A DNA stretch of 64,000 bases from Nitrospirillum viridazoti (GTDB lineage: Bacteria > Pseudomonadota > Alphaproteobacteria > Azospirillales > Azospirillaceae), in assembly GCF_007827975.1 (NCBI RefSeq), contig NZ_VITT01000013.1. One strand, written 5' to 3'. Shown one piece after another: positions 17,588 to 26,500 of the stretch (position 1 is its first letter; each line of letters starts with the position of its first letter). A program made the translations under genes and the position numbers. The notes under the pieces are model-generated. The model saw nothing but the letters and a program-made list of their open reading frames with translations. It made no database searches and had not been told where the DNA came from.

Positions 17588-17767
17588 GGCCGAACCTCGC
17601 GGGAAACGGTGGATTTGGCGCTGATACGCAGGCCGGGCCCTTCCGTGTTCGGGCGGGTTTGCAGGATTTTTGAAAAACGGGATCGAATAGTTGGCGGGGG
17701 GCGTGGCGTACCAGGGCCAGGCGGCGGAAATGGCCGTCCCTGTCCCCCTCCAACACGGATACCTCAC

Positions 17768-18049
17768 ATGATGTCCAAGACGCTTGTCGGCACTTCCCTC
17801 GCCCTGTCGTTGGTCCTGGCACCCATGGCGGCCTTCGCCCAGTCCCAGGATGGCCAGCCGGCCCATCCCGCCGCGCGTGCCGCCATGAAGGCCTGCCAGC
17901 CCGACCGTCAGGCCCTGTGCAAAGACGAGCAGCCCGGCGGTGGCCGCATCCTCGCCTGCCTGAAGGCGCATGAGGACAAGCTGTCGCCTGACTGCAAGGC
18001 GGCGCTGGCCACCCTGCCGGCCAAGGGCCAGGCGCCCCAGAACCAGTAA
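17768..18049 (+). CDS. Small exported cysteine-rich repeat protein
   Basis: 93 aa. A cleavable signal peptide (to about residue 25, AAFAQ) is followed by a single Cys-rich GLG1-like repeat: four cysteines spaced as ACQPDRQALC, then ACLKAHEDKLSPDC. Such small periplasmic proteins are common in alphaproteobacteria and have no defined function. It is divergent from the hydroxylase/ECF operon across about 180 bp, so it might belong to the same response; no matching promoter pair was found. ATG 17771 is an alternative start. Confidence 0.75.
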   Translation: MMSKTLVGTSLALSLVLAPMAAFAQSQDGQPAHPAARAAMKACQPDRQALCKDEQPGGGRILACLKAHEDKLSPDCKAALATLPAKGQAPQNQ

Positions 18050-18202
18050 GGCCGGGCCGGCAAGGACGGGTCCACGGGCGGCCCCCCTGTGCAAACAGAC
18101 AGGGCTGCCCTCCAACCCAAGGCGTTGGCGGGGGCGGACGATCTGCTATTCTGCGGCCCTCCGGACCCGGAATGGGGTTCGTCCTTCGGAGCCCGCGTTT
18201 CC

Positions 18203-18961
18203 ATGCCTGCCGCCGCGCCGCCACCATCCGCCCCGTTGTCCCCGGTCGCCACCGCCCCGGTTTCGACATCCGGGCATGCGCATAGCGCCGCCGCGTCCGG
18301 CGCGCCGGAGCGGCTGACCCTGGCCCTGCCCAAGGGCCGCATCCTGGATGAGGTGCGGCCGCTGCTGGAGGCGGTGGGTCTGCGGCCCGAGGCCGCCTTC
18401 GACGATCCCAAAAGCCGGGCGCTGCGCTTCGCCACCAACCTGCCGCATGTGGAGATCATCCGCGTGCGCAGCTTCGACGTCGCCACCTTCGTCGCCTTCG
18501 GCGCCGCCCAGATGGGCGTGTGCGGCAACGACGTGCTGATGGAATTCGACTATCCCGAAATCTACGCGCCCCTGGACCTGGGCATCGGCCATTGCCGCCT
18601 GGCCGTGGCCGAGCCGGCGGCCGAGGCGCAGGGCGACGACCCCTCGCGCTGGAGCCACGTGCGCGTGGCCACCAAGTATCCGGAGGTCACCCGCCGACAC
18701 TTCGCCCGCCGCGGCGTGCAGGCGGAATGCATCAAGCTGAACGGCGCCATGGAACTGGCGCCCAGCCTGGGCCTGTGCCAGCGCATCGTCGACCTGGTGT
18801 CCAGCGGCGCCACCCTGAAGGCCAACGGCCTGGTGGAGATCGAGCATATTGCCGACGTGACCTCGCGCCTTATCGTCAATCGCGCCGCTTTCAAGACCCG
18901 CCATCCGGAGATCCAGGACTGGATCAACCGTTTCACGGAGGTTGTCACCCATGCCGCGTGA
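18203..18961 (+). CDS. hisG: ATP phosphoribosyltransferase, short (HisZ-dependent) form
   Basis: 252 aa from ATG 18203. First step of histidine synthesis: ATP + PRPP to phosphoribosyl-ATP. The catalytic core starts near residue 37 (LTLALPKGRILDEVRPLLEA), includes GVCGNDVLMEF, and holds the PRPP loop SSGATLKANGLVEIE. The C-terminal regulatory domain of long-form HisG is absent, so the family rule requires HisZ, which is not in this window. An Ala/Pro-rich N-terminal extension of about 35 residues is unusual; a downstream start is not obvious. The gene overlaps hisD by 11 bp. Confidence 0.93.
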   Translation: MPAAAPPPSAPLSPVATAPVSTSGHAHSAAASGAPERLTLALPKGRILDEVRPLLEAVGLRPEAAFDDPKSRALRFATNLPHVEIIRVRSFDVATFVAFGAAQMGVCGNDVLMEFDYPEIYAPLDLGIGHCRLAVAEPAAEAQGDDPSRWSHVRVATKYPEVTRRHFARRGVQAECIKLNGAMELAPSLGLCQRIVDLVSSGATLKANGLVEIEHIADVTSRLIVNRAAFKTRHPEIQDWINRFTEVVTHAA

Positions 18962-20243
18962 ACTGCGCACCACCGATGCCGGCTTCGAGGCGGACTTCGA
19001 CCGGCTGCTGCATGCCAAGCGGGAATCCCAGAGCGACGTGGCCGACGCCGTGGCCGAGGTGCTGCGCGACGTGCGCCTGCACGGGGATGAGGCGCTGATC
19101 AAATACACCAGCCGCTGGGACCAGCTGGACCTGACACCCGACCGGCTGCGTATTGCGGAGTGCGAGATCGAGGCTGCCGTGGCCGCCTGCGACCCCGAGG
19201 TGATCGAGGCGCTGAAGGTCGCCGCCGGCCGTATCGAGGCCTTCCACCGCCGCCAGACGCCCGACACCTACGATTACGTGGACGAGGCGGGCGTGCGCCT
19301 GGGCGCCCGCTGGACGCCGCTGTCGGCCGTGGGCCTGTACGTGCCGGGCGGCCTCGCCTCTTACCCCAGCTCCGTCCTCATGAACGCCATCCCGGCCAAG
19401 GTCGCGGGCGTGAAGCGGCTGGCCATGGTGGTGCCGACGCCGGAAGGGGCGCTGTCCCCCCTGGTGCTGGCGGCCGCCCGCATCGCCGGCGTGGATGAAA
19501 TCTACCGCGTGGGCGGCGCCCAGGCGGTGGCGGCGCTGGCCTATGGCACGGCCACCATCCGCCCGGTGGACAAGATCGTGGGGCCTGGCAACGCCTATGT
19601 CGCCGCCGCCAAGCGCCAGGTGTTCGGCACCGTGGGCATCGACATGATCGCCGGCCCTTCGGAGATCCTGGTGGTGGCCGATGGCGCCAACGACCCCAGC
19701 TGGATCGCGGCCGACCTCTTGTCCCAGGCCGAGCATGACAGCAGCGCCCAGTCCATCCTGATCAGCGATGACGCCGCCTTCATCCAGGCGGTGCGCGCGG
19801 CGGTGGACACCCACCTGAAGACCTTGCCGCGCGCCGTCATCGCCGGGGCCAGCTGGCGCAACAACGGCGCCACCGTCCTGGTGCGCAACCTGGACGAGGC
19901 GGCGGCCCTGGTCGACCGCCTGGCGCCGGAGCACCTGGAGCTGGCGGTGGCCGATCCGGACGCGCTGGCGGCCAAGGTCAATCACGCCGGCGCCATCTTC
20001 CTGGGCCGCTATACGCCCGAGGCCATCGGCGACTACATCGCCGGCCCCAACCACGTGCTGCCCACGGCCCGCAGCGCCCGCTTCTCCTCCGGCCTCAATG
20101 TGCTGGACTTCATGAAGCGCACCACCCTGGTGGGCTGCGACGCCGCCAGCCTGGGCCGGCTGGGGCCGCAGGCCGCCCTCCTGGCCGATGCCGAGGGGCT
20201 GGGCGCGCACGCGCTGTCGGTTCGCGTCCGGTTGGGCCGCTGA
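18951..20243 (+). CDS. hisD: Histidinol dehydrogenase
   Basis: 430 aa from ATG 18951 inside the end of hisG. Catalyses the last two NAD-dependent oxidations of L-histidinol to L-histidine. Signature motifs include IVGPGNAYVAAAKRQV, IDMIAGPSEILVVAD, the zinc-binding QAEHD, the catalytic Glu-His in LAPEHLEL and the C-terminal GPNHVLPT segment. Length matches the family. It is coupled to hisG and followed 12 bp later by the UPF0262 gene. Confidence 0.97.
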   Translation: MPRELRTTDAGFEADFDRLLHAKRESQSDVADAVAEVLRDVRLHGDEALIKYTSRWDQLDLTPDRLRIAECEIEAAVAACDPEVIEALKVAAGRIEAFHRRQTPDTYDYVDEAGVRLGARWTPLSAVGLYVPGGLASYPSSVLMNAIPAKVAGVKRLAMVVPTPEGALSPLVLAAARIAGVDEIYRVGGAQAVAALAYGTATIRPVDKIVGPGNAYVAAAKRQVFGTVGIDMIAGPSEILVVADGANDPSWIAADLLSQAEHDSSAQSILISDDAAFIQAVRAAVDTHLKTLPRAVIAGASWRNNGATVLVRNLDEAAALVDRLAPEHLELAVADPDALAAKVNHAGAIFLGRYTPEAIGDYIAGPNHVLPTARSARFSSGLNVLDFMKRTTLVGCDAASLGRLGPQAALLADAEGLGAHALSVRVRLGR

Positions 20244-20255
20244 GGGAACGACCGG

Positions 20256-20756
20256 ATGTCGGATGCCCCGAAGCCGGACGCTGGCCGCCAGCGCATCGTC
20301 CATGTCGAACTGGTGGAGCAGACGGCCATCCGCCGCCGGCCGGAGGTGGAGCATGAGCGGGCGGTGGCGCTGTTCGACCTGGTGGAGGAGAACCAGCAGT
20401 TCCAGCTGGTGGACCATCCGGATGCCGGGCCCTACCGCCTGTTCCTGTCCATCGAGGACAACCGCATGGTCTTCGACCTGCGGGACGAGGGGGATGCGGA
20501 GGTTGATCGCATCACCCTGCCGCTGACGCCCCTGCGCACGGTCATCCGCGACTATTTCCTGATCTGCGAGGGCTATTACAAGGCCATCAAGACCGCCAGC
20601 CCGTCGCAGATCGAGGCCATCGACATGGGCCGGCGGGGCCTGCACAACGAGGGCTCCGACCTGCTGCGCGAGCGGCTGGCCGCCAAGGTGACCATGGACC
20701 ATGGCACCGCCCGCCGCTTGTTCACCCTTATCTGCGTCCTGCATATCCGGGGCTGA
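20256..20756 (+). CDS. UPF0262 family protein
   Basis: 166 aa. Characteristic UPF0262 sequence: ALFDLVEENQQF, LFLSIEDNRMVFDLRDE, TVIRDYFLICEGYYKAI and the C-terminal TARRLFTLICVLHIR. No known activity; the family is conserved in alphaproteobacteria between hisD and a low-molecular-weight phosphatase, exactly as here. The 12-bp gap upstream and 8-bp gap downstream support cotranscription. Confidence 0.9.
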   Translation: MSDAPKPDAGRQRIVHVELVEQTAIRRRPEVEHERAVALFDLVEENQQFQLVDHPDAGPYRLFLSIEDNRMVFDLRDEGDAEVDRITLPLTPLRTVIRDYFLICEGYYKAIKTASPSQIEAIDMGRRGLHNEGSDLLRERLAAKVTMDHGTARRLFTLICVLHIRG

Positions 20757-20764
20757 GGGGAAAG

Positions 20765-21253
20765 ATGGCGGAGCGTCCGGATCCTTTCGCCGCCTTCGCC
20801 CCTGCCGTGCATCCGGCCCAGATCACCAGCGTGCTGTTCGCCTGCACCCACAACTCCATCCGTTCCCCCATGGCGGCGGCGCTTTTGCGCCACCTGCACG
20901 GCCATCGCCTCTACGTCGACAGCGCCGGCGTGCGCGAGGGCGACCCCGACCCCTTCGCCGCCGCGGTGATGGAGGAAATGGGCATCGACATCAGCCGCCA
21001 CCGCGCCAAGACCTTCGACCAGCTGGAGGACACCAGCTTCGACCTGGTGGTGTCACTGTCGCCGGAGGCGCAGCACCGCGCCGTGGAGATGACCCGCACC
21101 ACCGCCTGCGACGTGGAATTCTGGCACACCTTCGACCCCAGCTTCATCGAAGGCAACCGCGAAACCCGCCTGGCCGCCTACCGCCAAGTGCGCGACAGCC
21201 TGTTGGCCCGCATCAAGCAGCGGTTTCCGTTGGGGCCTGTGCCGGTGTTGTAG
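20765..21253 (+). CDS. Low-molecular-weight tyrosine phosphatase/ArsC-like protein
   Basis: 162 aa. The phosphate-binding loop CTHNSIRS (Cys27, Arg33, Ser34) fits the LMW-PTP/arsenate reductase fold; the general acid lies near the FWHTFDP segment. Cytoplasmic. The usual alphaproteobacterial neighbour after this gene is infA; here the cluster stops and AT-rich DNA begins within 10 bp of the stop codon. The physiological substrate is unknown. Confidence 0.88.
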   Translation: MAERPDPFAAFAPAVHPAQITSVLFACTHNSIRSPMAAALLRHLHGHRLYVDSAGVREGDPDPFAAAVMEEMGIDISRHRAKTFDQLEDTSFDLVVSLSPEAQHRAVEMTRTTACDVEFWHTFDPSFIEGNRETRLAAYRQVRDSLLARIKQRFPLGPVPVL

Positions 21254-21322
21254 ATAAGATCAGAATTTTGTATCGTCACTTGCGGCAGTGATTACAGTTT
21301 TGGGCGAGGATATGAGAGAATT

Positions 21323-21928
21323 ATGGATAAGACTTACAATATTAATGGCGGATATAAACCAACATTAAAGAGAAATGCAGATCTCGATGGCCCTGATTTC
21401 TTCCCGACGCCCGCATGGGCAACGTATGCTTTGATCGAAAATGAGGAATTTAAAGGTGATATGTGGGAATGTGCTTGTGGGAATGGCGCGATGTCAAAGG
21501 TTTTAGAAAGAACTGGGGCTAAAGTACGAAGCTCGGACTTGTATGATCGAGGGTATGGAGACTTTGGGGTTGATTTTTTAGAAGAAAAATACATTTCGAA
21601 CAATATAATAACAAACCCTCCGTACAATTCCGCGGAAGGTTTCGTGAGAAAGGGACTGGAATTATCGAGAAATAAATTTTCCCTTTTGCTTCGCCTTGCT
21701 TTTCTTGAAGGAATTAATCGGCAAAAGACTATATTTAGCAAGCAACCCCCTTCGAGGGTGTGGGTATTTAGTGAGAGGATTACATTTTATCCGGAGGGGG
21801 CGGAAATTAAAGGGAGTGGGACAACTGCGTATGCCTGGTTTGTTTGGGATAAAGATGCCCCCGCCGGCACAGAGTTAAAATGGTTTGAGCCAGGGTATAA
21901 AGAAAAGTACGGCCAGAATCAACTTTGA
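21323..21928 (+). CDS. Orphan NPPY DNA methyltransferase-like protein (phage-type)
   Basis: 201 aa. A SAM-binding motif I-like WECACGNGAMSKVL is followed about 45 residues later by TNPPYNSAEGFVRKGL, the catalytic NPPY of N6-adenine or N4-cytosine amino-methyltransferases. The FFPTP motif before motif I and the VWVFSERITFYPEG segment are typical of short phage-encoded members. There is no target-recognition domain of the restriction-modification kind and no restriction gene. Codon use is AT-rich, unlike neighbours, which supports transfer. It may methylate DNA or only resemble such enzymes. Confidence 0.7.
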   Translation: MDKTYNINGGYKPTLKRNADLDGPDFFPTPAWATYALIENEEFKGDMWECACGNGAMSKVLERTGAKVRSSDLYDRGYGDFGVDFLEEKYISNNIITNPPYNSAEGFVRKGLELSRNKFSLLLRLAFLEGINRQKTIFSKQPPSRVWVFSERITFYPEGAEIKGSGTTAYAWFVWDKDAPAGTELKWFEPGYKEKYGQNQL

Positions 21929-22224
21929 CGTAAAAGAATAATCCCTTTCTCAGTTATTTGATATCCCGGCGGATCAACGTGAACGAGGAGCTTTTCTTTT
22001 ATAAAATTGCCATCATCTTTATCGTGGGACTTGATGTTCCTGACTTGTTGATGCCACATTAATTCTCCAGGCCTGGTGGTTGATGGTGCGCAGTCCTCAG
22101 CAGTAAGGTTAATGTACTTTGGAACGTCTGAGTAACATTGGTTGAAGGTGGCAATGCCATTTGGGTTTCTGCTGGCAATTTGTAGGATTGCAAACGCAAT
22201 TTGATTTTCGGTGGTCCTAGACAT
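21919..22224 (-). CDS. Small winged-helix-like protein of unknown function
   Basis: 101 aa from ATG 22224, which has GAGGGAAA upstream; ATG 22236 is also in frame. The N-terminus (MSRTTENQIAFAILQIASRN) and the C-terminal VDPPGYQITEKGIILL resemble a winged-helix DNA-binding fold such as that preceding Mrr-like domains, but no nuclease domain follows. AT-rich like the adjacent methyltransferase, whose 3' end it overlaps by 10 bp in convergent orientation. No firm family assignment. Confidence 0.55.
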   Translation of the reverse strand: MSRTTENQIAFAILQIASRNPNGIATFNQCYSDVPKYINLTAEDCAPSTTRPGELMWHQQVRNIKSHDKDDGNFIKEKLLVHVDPPGYQITEKGIILLRQS

Positions 22225-22388
22225 TCTTTCCCTCAATTAATGCTTGATGAGGCGACTGGCCATAAGCCATAGAGGATATGGTTATCGCCACGAGGGTGAT
22301 CCAGAGTTAAATTAAGCAATATTGATATATTCTGAGATTGCGGCTTGCAGAAAGATCCTAAGCGAATTGGTGCTACTAGGTTGACGGA

Positions 22389-23327
22389 CTATCTTCCATC
22401 CCGCCCATACCAGAACCGGTCCGGCAGGGCCGCCGTCTCCGGGGACAGCAGCGGATTGGGAATCTCGATGCGGCGGCGGCCCTCCAGGTGGGCGTCGGTC
22501 AGCATCTGGCGGATGTAGGGGCTGTCGTTGAAATACTTCAGGAAGCTGCCGTCCTCATAGGCCTTCATCAAGCCCTTCTCGATGGCGGCGGCCAGGGCCT
22601 CGTTGGCCTTGCTGGTGTAGAAGAAGCTGTCGAAGGGGTAGACCAGGACAAGATCGCTTTCCACCGCCAGGTCGGGCACGTCGGGCGTGCGGTGGGCGAC
22701 CTCGGCGAAGATCTCGTTGGCGCCGCGGGGGAAGTAATCGATGCGGTTCAGACCCACCAGGCGGAACAGCAGGTCATAGCGGAAGGCCTCCACCGGCAGG
22801 CCCGCTGCCTGCAGGATGTCGACATCGGGCCAGCCCAGGGCCTGGCCGGCGGTCAGGCGCTTCAGGTCGTCCAGGGTGCGGACGGCGGAAAACTTGGCCT
22901 GCGCCGCCTTGTTGATGATGAATAGGCGATAGCCCAGCACACCCCGGAACAGGGGAATGCGGATGGGCCGCAGCTCCCGTTCCAGCTTGGCGGACATGCC
23001 GTTCCACAGCAGCGTCACCTCCGTCCCTTGCTGCAGCGCCACGGCGGCGCGGGCCTGCTCCATGACCGTGGCGCTGGGCCGGATGGTGTAGCGCGCGCCC
23101 ACCTTGTCCAGGGCCAGGCGCAGCAGGCCCAGGGGATATTCATCCCGCGGGTCGGTGGCGCTCTCCGTGGCGCGGGGATAGACGATGGTGAAGACCTCAT
23201 CGTTCTGCGCGCGCGCCGGGGGTGGGTAGGCGTCATCCACAGGCGGCGCGGCGTTGCCGGCACCCCGCGTGTTTGTCGTCACCAAGGCCGTGCACAACAG
23301 TGCCGTGGCCACCCTTGTCCACCCCAT
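22389..23327 (-). CDS. Solo periplasmic solute-binding-like protein (paralogue)
   Basis: 312 aa with an N-terminal signal peptide (to about residue 24). Family 3 binding-protein-like: LGLLRLALDKVGARYTI, GYRLFIINKAAQAKFS, LDLVLVYPFDSFFYTSK and the C-terminal KAYEDGSFLKYF. It shares the order and many residues with the protein at 4930-5877. No transporter genes are adjacent, so it may act as a sensor or orphan binding protein. It lies at the right edge of the AT-rich insert but has host-like base composition. Confidence 0.7.
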   Translation of the reverse strand: MGWTRVATALLCTALVTTNTRGAGNAAPPVDDAYPPPARAQNDEVFTIVYPRATESATDPRDEYPLGLLRLALDKVGARYTIRPSATVMEQARAAVALQQGTEVTLLWNGMSAKLERELRPIRIPLFRGVLGYRLFIINKAAQAKFSAVRTLDDLKRLTAGQALGWPDVDILQAAGLPVEAFRYDLLFRLVGLNRIDYFPRGANEIFAEVAHRTPDVPDLAVESDLVLVYPFDSFFYTSKANEALAAAIEKGLMKAYEDGSFLKYFNDSPYIRQMLTDAHLEGRRRIEIPNPLLSPETAALPDRFWYGRDGR

Positions 23328-23556
23328 CGAACCGTCCCCCGCAGGCCGCGCCGCATCCCCCCGGCGGCGGCGTGGCCCCCTTATCTTGCCTCATGTCTTG
23401 CCCTATGGCGGCACCATTTGCGGCGCGTATTTTGACAAATGAAATCGTTCCAGGCGCCGATGCCAGAAATCGTTGCCGGCCGGTTCTGCGCCATGGCGCG
23501 GGCCGACACGGTATGGAACAATTACTGCCTGCCTTTTCACAACCCGGCGGTGTCTG

Positions 23557-26500
23557 ATGCGTTGGCTTGGCGTGGTGCTCGCGTGCCTGTTGGTTCCCGT
23601 TTCCTTGTCCGGTTCCTATGCCCAGGCCCAGACGAAGCCGCCCGAAGCACCGCCCCCCGGGGCGAAGCCCGCCTCCGCCCCGCCGCCCCTGATGTTGCAG
23701 CATCCCAGCCTGTCGGCCAGCCTGATCGCCTTCGATTATGGCGGGCAGATCTGGACCGTGCCGCGCGCTGGCGGTCAGGCCACCCTGCTGGTGGCGGGCC
23801 AGGGGCAGAACAGTGGTCCCGTCTTTTCCCCCGACGGCAGCCTGGTCGCCTACACCGGCACCTATGATGGCAACACCGATGTCTACGTCGTGCCGGCGGG
23901 CGGTGGGCAGCCGCAGCGCCTGACCTGGCACCCCGGCCGCGACGTGGCGGTGGGCTGGACGCCGGACGGCAAGAACGTGCTGTTCCGCACGCCGCGCACC
24001 ACACCGCGCGACCTGGAGCAGCTCTACACCATTCCCGTCACCGGCGGTGCCGCCACCCAGCTGCCGCTGCCCTCCGGCTTCCAGGCCAGCTATTCGCCGG
24101 ACGGCGGCCGCCTGGCCTACGTGCCCTTCTCGCAATGGCAGCCGGCGTGGAAGCACTATCGCGGCGGCCAAACCTCGCGCGTGTGGATCGCCGCGCTGAG
24201 CGACAGCAGCGTGGTCAAGATCCCGCGCGACAACTCCAACGACCGCAACCCGCTGTGGGTCGGCGACACCGTCTATTTCCTGTCGGACCGCGAGGGGCCC
24301 GTGGCCCTCTACGCCTATGACGTCAAGACGGCCAAGGTCACGTCCGTCGTCCGTAATGAGAGGGGCTTCGACATCCAGTCGGCGGCCGCCGGCCCGGGAG
24401 GCATCGTCTATGACCAGTTCGGCACCCTGAACTTGTACGACACCGCCACCCGCCAGGCGCATGCCGTGCCGGTGACCATCTCCGGTGAATTGCCCCAGAC
24501 CCGGGCCCACCTGGAAACCCTGGATCCGGGGCAGATCCTGCACGCCGCCCTCTCGCCCACCGGCAAGCGGGTGCTGTTCGAAACCCATGGCGAGATCCTG
24601 TCCGTGCCGGCGGAAAAGGGCGACGTGCGCAACCTGACGCAAAGCCCCGGCGTGGCCGACCGCGACCCCGCCTGGTCGCCGGATGGCAAGACCGTGGCCT
24701 GGTTCTCCGACCAGGGTGGGGAGTACGCCCTGCACCTGCGCTCCGCCGATGGGCTGGGGCCGGTGAAGGTCATCGGCCTGGGCCAGCCGCCCAGCTATTT
24801 CTACGGGCCGCTGTGGTCGCCCGACAGCAAGAAGATCGCCTACACCGACAAGCGGCTGAACCTGTGGGTGGTCGATGTGGATCATCCCACGCCCGTGAAG
24901 GTGGACACCGACCGCTATGACAGCCCGGCCAGCCAGCTGAACCCGGCGTGGTCGCCGGACAGCCGCTGGATCGCTTACGCCAAGCAGCTGCCCAACCACC
25001 TGCACGGCATCTACGTCTACAGCCTGGCCGACAAGAAGACGCAGATGGTGACGGACGGGCGCAGCAACGCCACATCCCCCCGCTTCGACCGCGGCGGCAA
25101 GTACCTGTACTTCGTGGCCTTCACCAACAACGGCCTGGACCAGGGCTGGCTGGACATGTCCAGCATGGGTCGCGCCACCGACGGACGCGTGTACGTCATG
25201 GTGCTGCGCCGCGACCTGCCTTCGCCCCTGGCGCCGGAGAGTGATGAGGAAGCGGCCGCCGATGGCAAGAAGTCCGGCCAGGATGACGGCGACAAGAAAG
25301 CGGATGACAAAAAGGGCGACGGCAAGAAGGTTGCGGAGGTCCGCATCGACTTCGCCGGCCTGGACCAGCGCACCCTGGCCCTGCCCATCCCGCGCGTGAA
25401 CCTGGCGGGCATCGATGTCGGGACGGAGGGTATCGTCTTCGCCGCCGCCCAGCCGGTCGCCCTGACGGACGAAGATTACCTGGATGGCGACGAGAACAGC
25501 CCGCCCAGCCTGGAGGTCGCGCGTTTCGATCTGAAGACGCGCAAGACCGACAAGTTCGTGGACGGCGTGGACGCCGGCAGCTTCTTCGTCTCCGCCGATG
25601 GGCGCAAGGTGCTGTACGCCCAGCACGGCCGCTGGTTCGTGAATGGCGCCGACAAGGCGCCCGACGCCGGGGCCGGCGCCCTGAAGCTGGATGAGATGCA
25701 GGTCTGGGTCGACCCCCGGGCCGAGTGGCGGCAGATGTACCATGAGGCCTGGCGCATCGAGCGCGACTTCCTCTACGACCCCAAGGCCCAGGGCCTGGAT
25801 TTGGCCAAGGCTGAACAGGTCTACGCCCCCTTCCTGGAGGCGCTGGCGGGCCGCGTGGACCTTAACACCCTGTTCGCGGAGATGACCGGGCACATCGGCC
25901 TGGGCCACACCTTCGTGGGCGGCGGCGCCTTCCCCAAGCAGGACAAGGTCAGCGTCGGCCTGTTGGGCGTCGACTATCGCGTCGTGGCCGGCCGTTACCA
26001 GTTCGCCCGCATCCTGGAGGGCGAGAACTGGACGCCCGGCGCCCGGGCGCCCCTGACCCAGCCGGGCGTCAACGTCGCCGTGGGTGACCTGTTGCTGGCG
26101 GTCAACGATAACGAGGTGAAGACGGACCAGGAGGTCTACCGCTACTTCCTGGGCACGGCCGGCAAGCAGACGGTGCTGACCGTGGGCCCCAAGGCCGACG
26201 GCAGCGGGTCGCGCCAGGTGACGGTGGTGCCCTTGCCCTCGGAAACCAAGCTGCGCCTGCACACCTGGATGGAGGAGAACCGGCGCAAGGTGGACCAGCT
26301 GTCGGGCGGGCGCCTGGCCTATGTCTACCTGCCGGACACGGCGGCGGGCGGCTTCGCCAACTTCAACCGCTACTACTACTCGCAAGTGGGCAAGCAGGGC
26401 GCCATCGTGGATGAGCGCTTCAACCATGGCGGCCAGATCGCGGACTTCATCGTCGAACAGATGAAGAAGACGCCGCAGATGATCGACGCCACCCGCGAGG

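Larger units (their letters stand above)
21254..22388. mobile_element. AT-rich foreign insert at the end of the his cluster
   Basis: From the phosphatase stop to the end of the next binding-protein gene the base composition drops sharply (long A/T runs, A/T-ending codons) compared with the flanking GC-rich genes. It holds two convergent genes, an orphan methyltransferase-like and a small winged-helix-like protein. No integrase, transposase, tRNA or clear attachment repeat is present. The 9-mer GAGGATATG occurs at 21306-21314 and 22272-22280, but such a short match may be chance. Likely a phage- or plasmid-derived remnant; the boundaries are approximate. Confidence 0.6.

Noticed and set aside
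17622..17653. CGAAC...CGTA as an autoregulated ECF promoter before the hydroxylase operon
   Set aside because: The spacing (18 bp) is longer than usual for ECF promoters and the match is short; not listed as a site.
21306..22280. GAGGATATG direct repeat as an attachment site for the AT-rich insert
   Set aside because: Only 9 bp, not at the compositional boundaries, and no integrase gene is present; chance occurrence is plausible.
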